Of a stretch of DNA of 64,000 bases, positions 59,939 to 64,000 are shown one piece after another. The DNA is from an uncultured Bacteroidales bacterium (GTDB lineage Bacteria; Bacteroidota; Bacteroidia; Bacteroidales; Paludibacteraceae). The stretch is from positions 1-64,000 of the forward strand of contig CACZOA010000023.1 in the NCBI GenBank assembly GCA_902782665.1, given 5' to 3'. Position numbers and translations under genes: made by a program. Position 1 is the stretch's first letter; every line of letters begins with the position of its first letter. Below the pieces are notes generated by a model, which saw nothing but the letters and a program-made list of their open reading frames with translations, searched no databases and was not told the DNA's origin.

Positions 59939-60748
59939 ATGAAGAATTTTTTTAGATTTCTTTTGGTGTTAGTGGGTGTGATTTTACTTTATATCTACAA
60001 CAATCCAGATGTTATTGATAAGTATAAAACTACTGATGGTTCGACAGAAAAGGATTCGACTCAGTGTCCTAACACTTCAACTCCAGATTCACAAAATGTA
60101 AATGTTCGTGCTGTTGATTCAACAAATGTTAACGCTATAGTCTCAGATTCTATAGTGGCAGATACAGTGAAACCGCGTGTCAACTTGGATACTTTTGTTT
60201 ATTCATCTAAATTGGCAAAAACATGTGTAGGTCGTGTTGATTCGTCTGTAAAGAAAACATTGACACCTTATTTTAAGATTGAGAACAACAATGGTATTGA
60301 TTGGTATTATGCTAAGACAGCTCCGATTTGTTGTAGTACAAAAATGGTCCGTTGTGATCATGATGCTTTCTTTACAAAGTTTGGAGTGGAAAACGGAAAT
60401 GTTTGTTCCTCTTTATATCTTCATGTAAGCATTACAAGAAAAGAGGGCCCTTTTGTTATAAGTAAAATCTTTGTTGTGGTGGATGATCATAAGTTTGATA
60501 TTACTTCAGAACTTTCGCGTCAAGAAAAAAATATGTTTTTTCATTATGTAAATTATAATATAGCGTTGGATTCTGATAAATATAATTCTTTGGCTTGGGC
60601 TTTGTATAATGCAAAAGAGGCGAAGATACTTTATGTAGATAATGGCAATCCAGAAGAGATGAAAATTTCCAAAGAAGAGTTGGACTATGTTCGCCACGGT
60701 ATTAATATGTATATAGCATGTGGTCAGTGTTGTGGTTCTAAATTATGA
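59939..60748 (+). CDS. Membrane-anchored hypothetical protein with cysteine clusters
   Basis: The start at MKNFFRFLLVLVGV, downstream of the terminator, gives 269 aa; a longer frame begins within that hairpin region and was rejected. Residues 1-20 are an N-terminal hydrophobic anchor, and residues 25-90 are a Ser/Thr/Asp-rich spacer. A folded C-terminal domain carries ICCSTKMVRC (three Cys), a lone Cys in NVCSS, and the terminal CGQCCGSKL. No family was recognised. The cysteines may form disulfides or a metal site in the periplasm. Confidence 0.65.
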   Translation: MKNFFRFLLVLVGVILLYIYNNPDVIDKYKTTDGSTEKDSTQCPNTSTPDSQNVNVRAVDSTNVNAIVSDSIVADTVKPRVNLDTFVYSSKLAKTCVGRVDSSVKKTLTPYFKIENNNGIDWYYAKTAPICCSTKMVRCDHDAFFTKFGVENGNVCSSLYLHVSITRKEGPFVISKIFVVVDDHKFDITSELSRQEKNMFFHYVNYNIALDSDKYNSLAWALYNAKEAKILYVDNGNPEEMKISKEELDYVRHGINMYIACGQCCGSKL

Positions 60749-60760
60749 CATTACGATCGC

Positions 60761-60804
60761 AAAAAAAAGCCGCAATCTTTTGATGAAGATTGCGGCTTTT
60801 TTTT
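60761..60804. terminator. Bidirectional terminator between convergent genes
   Basis: A stem of about 17 bp, GCCGCAATCTT with AAGATTGCGGC plus A/T extensions, encloses TTGATG, with an A run on one side and a T run on the other. Confidence 0.95.
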
Positions 60805-60814
60805 GCTTGTCTTT

Positions 60815-61654
60815 TTATTTCTTTCTACTTGCTCTGTATTCCCACGGAGCTATGCTGGTTGGATCGCTCCATAATCCAATTTTTGCTTTTTTTGCATCTT
60901 CTTCAGCTTGGATATATTTACCGGATTGGTCAAAACGAGGTTCACGCCAAGCAAGTCCATTTTTTACCATTTCAAGATTGACATCAATTCCGTCAACAAA
61001 AACTTCCATTGCTATTCTTTTATGGTTGCCAGAACCTGTTCGTAGCATTGTGATCTTACCAGATCTGAGCAGTAATGATAGCTTCTCTTTGGCTTTGTTG
61101 GCAAACGGTTGCCCTTTTTCCGGTGTGTCGATTCCTGCCATGCGTACTGTATGAATTACTCCATTGCAATCAATGTAATCGAAGGTGTCTCCATCTTTCA
61201 CTTTAAGAATTTTCTGCACACATGTCACATCCTTATTCTGAGGAAGGTTTGCAAAAGAGTTTGAAGACGGTAGTATTTTGCATTCTTTTTTGCCTTTAAC
61301 ATCTCTTGCTATTCTGCTTTGTCCTTTCTTTACAATCAGATATAGGCCGACGGTGATGTTGTTCTTGTTTGCGTCACCAACATAGGTGTAGTCGCTTTTG
61401 CTAATATATGCTTTCTTTGGTATATTTTTGTCTATAATTCCGTTTTTAAGTTCTGCATAGTATTTTTGTTTCAAATCACCTTTCTTGCTGATATAATCTT
61501 CTGTCAGCAACTGAAGTATGTCATGATTGGTGATGCAGAATGTATCTGCAATTGCTTTAGTGTTTGTTCTTGTGTCGTTAGCTGCGGTAATGTTGATTGA
61601 TGAGAGTAATACGGTCATCAATAATATGAAAATTCTCTTTATTATTTTATCCAT
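60815..61654 (-). CDS. Secreted thermonuclease-family (SNase) protein
   Basis: The 279-aa protein has a signal peptide ending near ITA (about residue 24), a mixed domain of about 115 residues of unknown type, then an SNase domain (about residues 145-275). Catalytic and calcium-binding residues are visible: KVKDGDT (Asp), RMAGIDTPEKG (Arg, Asp, Glu) and HKRIAMEV (Arg). The ending GLWSDPTSIAPWEYR is typical. It should degrade DNA or RNA in the periplasm or outside the cell, perhaps for nutrient recovery. It is monocistronic. Confidence 0.88.
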   Translation of the reverse strand: MDKIIKRIFILLMTVLLSSINITAANDTRTNTKAIADTFCITNHDILQLLTEDYISKKGDLKQKYYAELKNGIIDKNIPKKAYISKSDYTYVGDANKNNITVGLYLIVKKGQSRIARDVKGKKECKILPSSNSFANLPQNKDVTCVQKILKVKDGDTFDYIDCNGVIHTVRMAGIDTPEKGQPFANKAKEKLSLLLRSGKITMLRTGSGNHKRIAMEVFVDGIDVNLEMVKNGLAWREPRFDQSGKYIQAEEDAKKAKIGLWSDPTSIAPWEYRASRKK

Positions 61655-61740
61655 TTGTTGATTTATTAGTTTGGGGTTAAATCTGAATTTAGTGTGATTA
61701 TTGAGGAGTGTGGAAAAAGTGTTGTAGTTTGTCCAGATAA

Positions 61741-61772
61741 AAATAAAGGGAGCGTTGTTGGCGCTCCCTTTT
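61741..61772 (-). terminator. Terminator of the recQ-nucleotidyltransferase operon
   Basis: AAAGGGAGCG (61745-61754) pairs with CGCTCCCTTT (61762-61771), followed on the minus strand by ATTT. Confidence 0.85.
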
Positions 61773-61789
61773 GATCAGATATTGTTTGA

Positions 61790-62695
61790 TCAGAACAATT
61801 TCTTTGGATAAACGCCTGCTGCTACAAGCGATTCGATTTTTGATACTACCATTGGACGGTCTTCTTTGTAAGTTACACCGAACCATTTGCATGGAGTGTC
61901 AAGAACTTTGATTGTAGCAGTTTTTGTCTGGATAAGTTTGTTTACCATTGTAGGGATTCCATACTCAGCCTTCAAATTACCATTGCATCCATCAAGGAAT
62001 ACCTTGAAGTCAGACTCTGAATGAACGAAATAGTCAGGAGTGAATCCCCACATGTTCATTGATACTGGCAAGTTCTCGTCAATAGAGTTGAACTCTCCTG
62101 TTGTCTGGTTCTTAAAGATGACCTGGCCATCTTTTCTGTGGATCTCATAGTGCTCTTCAACTGTTGAAAGGCATCCATTGTTGTCTGTGTGGCAAACACC
62201 TCTAGATACAGTACCGCTCTCAGAAAGAGTGTTGCCAAGACGGTAACCTACCATACAGTAGTCATTCTTCTTGCCTTCAAGAGAAATCAAAGCTTTTGCA
62301 AGGATCTCAAAACTTTCCTTGCCGTAGAAGTCATCTGCGTTGATCACTGCGAATGGAGTGTTGACAGCATCCTTGGCAACCAAGATTGCGTGGTTTGTAC
62401 CCCATGGCTTTTCACGTCCTTCAGGAACGCTGTAGCCTGCTGGAAGACAATCCAAAGACTGGAATACAGTCGCTACATCTACTACACCTTTGTATTTAGA
62501 TAGAATCTTCTCGTTGAAGTTTTTCTCAAAATCACGACGGATCACAAATACAACTTTGCCAAATCCTGCTCTAACTGCGTCATAGATTGAATAATCCATG
62601 ATTGTTTCTCCGCTTGGACCAACTCCGTCGAGCTGTTTCAATGTGCCGTAACGACTACCCATTCCGGCTGCCAAAACTAATAATGTTGGTTTCAT
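61790..62695 (-). CDS. Sugar-phosphate nucleotidyltransferase-like protein
   Basis: The 301-aa protein has the nucleotidyltransferase signature LVLAAGMGSRYGTLKQLDG at the N-terminus, then FAVINADDFYGKESF with the metal-binding Asp pair, and a C-terminal part rich in lysine. The family transfers NMP to sugar-1-phosphates. It resembles the GlmU/ManC superfamily, but the typical sugar-binding motifs are not distinctive enough to name the substrate. It starts 9 bp after recQ. Confidence 0.85.
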   Translation of the reverse strand: MKPTLLVLAAGMGSRYGTLKQLDGVGPSGETIMDYSIYDAVRAGFGKVVFVIRRDFEKNFNEKILSKYKGVVDVATVFQSLDCLPAGYSVPEGREKPWGTNHAILVAKDAVNTPFAVINADDFYGKESFEILAKALISLEGKKNDYCMVGYRLGNTLSESGTVSRGVCHTDNNGCLSTVEEHYEIHRKDGQVIFKNQTTGEFNSIDENLPVSMNMWGFTPDYFVHSESDFKVFLDGCNGNLKAEYGIPTMVNKLIQTKTATIKVLDTPCKWFGVTYKEDRPMVVSKIESLVAAGVYPKKLF

Positions 62696-62704
62696 TTTTC
62701 TTAA

Positions 62705-64000
62705 TTAACTACCTAATTCTGTCAAAAATTTTATTCTTACAAGGCGTACTTCCTCTTCAGTATAGTCGCCTCCTAAGTTCTCAATTGCTGAGTCTATATC
62801 GTCTGATTCTGCTTCGTCTTTGAAGTAATCATAGATTTCTTCCACTCTGTCTTCATCCATCACCTGCTCAATAAAGTAGCTGATGTCAGGAGGTGTGTCA
62901 GGACCAGAGTTCACAATAGATTCGATTTCTGTAAGCAAATCGTCAAATTCAATGCCTCTTCCTGCAGCCCACTCGTCAAGTGGCTTCTTTAGGTCGATAG
63001 CATTAAGAATCTCCACTTTTATCTTTGACTTGCTTGGTGCTGTACGGATTCGGAAGTCTTCTGGACGTTGAATCTCATTCTCCTCCACATGTCGGCGGAT
63101 AACGTCGACGAATTCTTTACCGAACTTTTTAGCTTTTCCTTGTCCTACACCAGGGATGTTTGCCAACTCATCCAAGTTGATTGGATAAGTAGTAGCCATA
63201 GCTTCCAACGCTGGATCCTGGAAGATTACAAATGGAGGAATCTCCATTTGGTTTGCCATCTTCTTTCTCAAATCCTTAAGCATTGAGAATAACTCAGGGT
63301 CTACAGCACATGAGTCTGCATCTCCTGTCTGAGGAATGTTTTCTAGGTCGATGTCGTCTACATCATCCTCGTCTATGATGTTGACTTTAAAGCTCTTTGG
63401 CTTCGACAAGAACTTCTTTCCTTCTGGAGTTATTTTCAAGTTGCCATAGCTTTCAACATCTTTTTTTAGATATCCAACGACGATGGCTTCCTGAATTACA
63501 GCCTGCCATGTTGATTCTGGCTCGGATTTTCCCTCGCCAAAAGTGTCAATCTCCTCATGTTGATTCAATTCAACAATCATAGGAGTCTCTCTACCCAAGA
63601 TGATGTCAATGACATAATCAATTTTCTCCTGCTCTCCTAAAGCTACAACGGTTTCCAATACCGTGCTTAGTAACTCTTTTGCCTCCACTGTTTTCTTTGG
63701 ATTTAAACAATTATCGCAATTTCCACAATTATCTTCTACATACTCTTCACCGAAATAGTGAAGTAATACTTTTCTTCGACACATTGTTGTTGTGGCGTAC
63801 ATCTGTGTCTCTGCCAGCAACTGTTTGCCGATTTCTTTTTCTGAACCATTCTTACTTTGAGTGAATTTCTCAAGCTTCTTAAGGTCTTCCTCGCAGTAGT
63901 AAGCTATACATTTGCCTTCACCTCCGTCTCTGCCCGCACGTCCGGTTTCTTGATAGTAACCTTCCAGACTCTTTGGAATGTCGTAATGTATTACGTATCT
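62705..64000 (-). CDS. recQ: ATP-dependent DNA helicase RecQ (C-terminal part; 5' end beyond the window)
   Basis: The frame is open through the right edge (432 codons seen), so this is the C-terminal portion only. It begins in helicase motif VI (RYVIHYDIPKSLEGYYQETG, then RAGRDG), then the RecQ zinc-binding cysteines (CIAYYC, MCRRKVLLHYFGE, CGNCDNC), an RQC winged helix, an HRDC domain (about 245-320 of the visible part, with IPPFVIFQDPALEAMA and IPGVGQGKAKKFG) and a C-terminal helix-turn-helix-like end. RecQ unwinds DNA 3'-to-5' in recombination and repair. A nucleotidyltransferase gene follows in the same operon. Confidence 0.95.
   Translation of the reverse strand, partial: RYVIHYDIPKSLEGYYQETGRAGRDGGEGKCIAYYCEEDLKKLEKFTQSKNGSEKEIGKQLLAETQMYATTTMCRRKVLLHYFGEEYVEDNCGNCDNCLNPKKTVEAKELLSTVLETVVALGEQEKIDYVIDIILGRETPMIVELNQHEEIDTFGEGKSEPESTWQAVIQEAIVVGYLKKDVESYGNLKITPEGKKFLSKPKSFKVNIIDEDDVDDIDLENIPQTGDADSCAVDPELFSMLKDLRKKMANQMEIPPFVIFQDPALEAMATTYPINLDELANIPGVGQGKAKKFGKEFVDVIRRHVEENEIQRPEDFRIRTAPSKSKIKVEILNAIDLKKPLDEWAAGRGIEFDDLLTEIESIVNSGPDTPPDISYFIEQVMDEDRVEEIYDYFKDEAESDDIDSAIENLGGDYTEEEVRLVRIKFLTELGS

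Overview
The window looks like a chromosomal segment of a Bacteroidales bacterium (phylum Bacteroidota), probably a host-associated anaerobe. The evidence is a complete bat (Bacteroides aerotolerance) operon, a TonB-dependent receptor paired with a DUF4249 lipoprotein, DUF1573, DUF4230 and DUF4403 proteins, HU-family duplications, and the near absence of Shine-Dalgarno sites. Many genes are preceded by the Bacteroidota-type -7 promoter motif TAnnTTTG. No species can be assigned from the sequence alone, and no rRNA or CRISPR array is present.

Layout. 0-5 kb: tRNA-Tyr and tRNA-Gly, ilvC, then a probable extracytoplasmic thiol-redox group (DUF1573 / TlpA-like lipoprotein / CcdA-like membrane protein / DUF1573). 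5-10.4 kb: a helical hypothetical protein and a 1412-aa double-ATPase acyl-CoA dehydratase activase. 10.4-14.9 kb: an accessory-looking stretch with a palindrome array beside a REP-associated tyrosine transposase, a C26 glutamine amidotransferase, several hairpin repeats, two AT-rich genes of unknown function (one possibly with a uracil-DNA-glycosylase-like fold) and a small HTH regulator. 14.9-19.4 kb: the ilvD-ilvB-ilvN operon on the minus strand, with repeat elements in its gaps and separated from ilvC. 19.5-28 kb: a TonB-C protein, a His-rich outer-membrane barrel protein, rlmD, two tandem membrane metallophosphoesterases, a Nif3-family protein, a zinc-ribbon coiled-coil protein and a secreted hypothetical. 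28-33 kb: the DUF4249/TonB receptor pair, and an AAA+/DUF4143 ATPase downstream of three exact-period 32-bp repeats.

33-43.5 kb is the moxR-DUF58-orf-batA-batB-batC-batD-batE operon (minus strand), followed by pepT and a small gene. 43.6-48.5 kb holds the most striking group: an HU gene overlapping a second gene that fuses an HU-type DNA-binding domain to a long acidic linker, one membrane helix and a LysM-like periplasmic domain, with ftsK just downstream. This is a candidate physical link between the nucleoid and the cell wall. 48.6-55 kb: dapA with a DUF4230 lipoprotein, then a trkA-trkH-thioesterase-thioesterase-chromate transporter operon. 55-64 kb: a glycosyltransferase-DUF2007-mazG-DUF4403 operon, two envelope proteins on the plus strand, a secreted nuclease, and a nucleotidyltransferase downstream of recQ, which runs off the window end.

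Transcription units are mostly compact minus-strand operons with gaps of 1-60 bp or short overlaps, closed by clear hairpin terminators. Where a TAnnTTTG motif lies inside the longest reading frame, the start codon was moved to the first ATG downstream of it.
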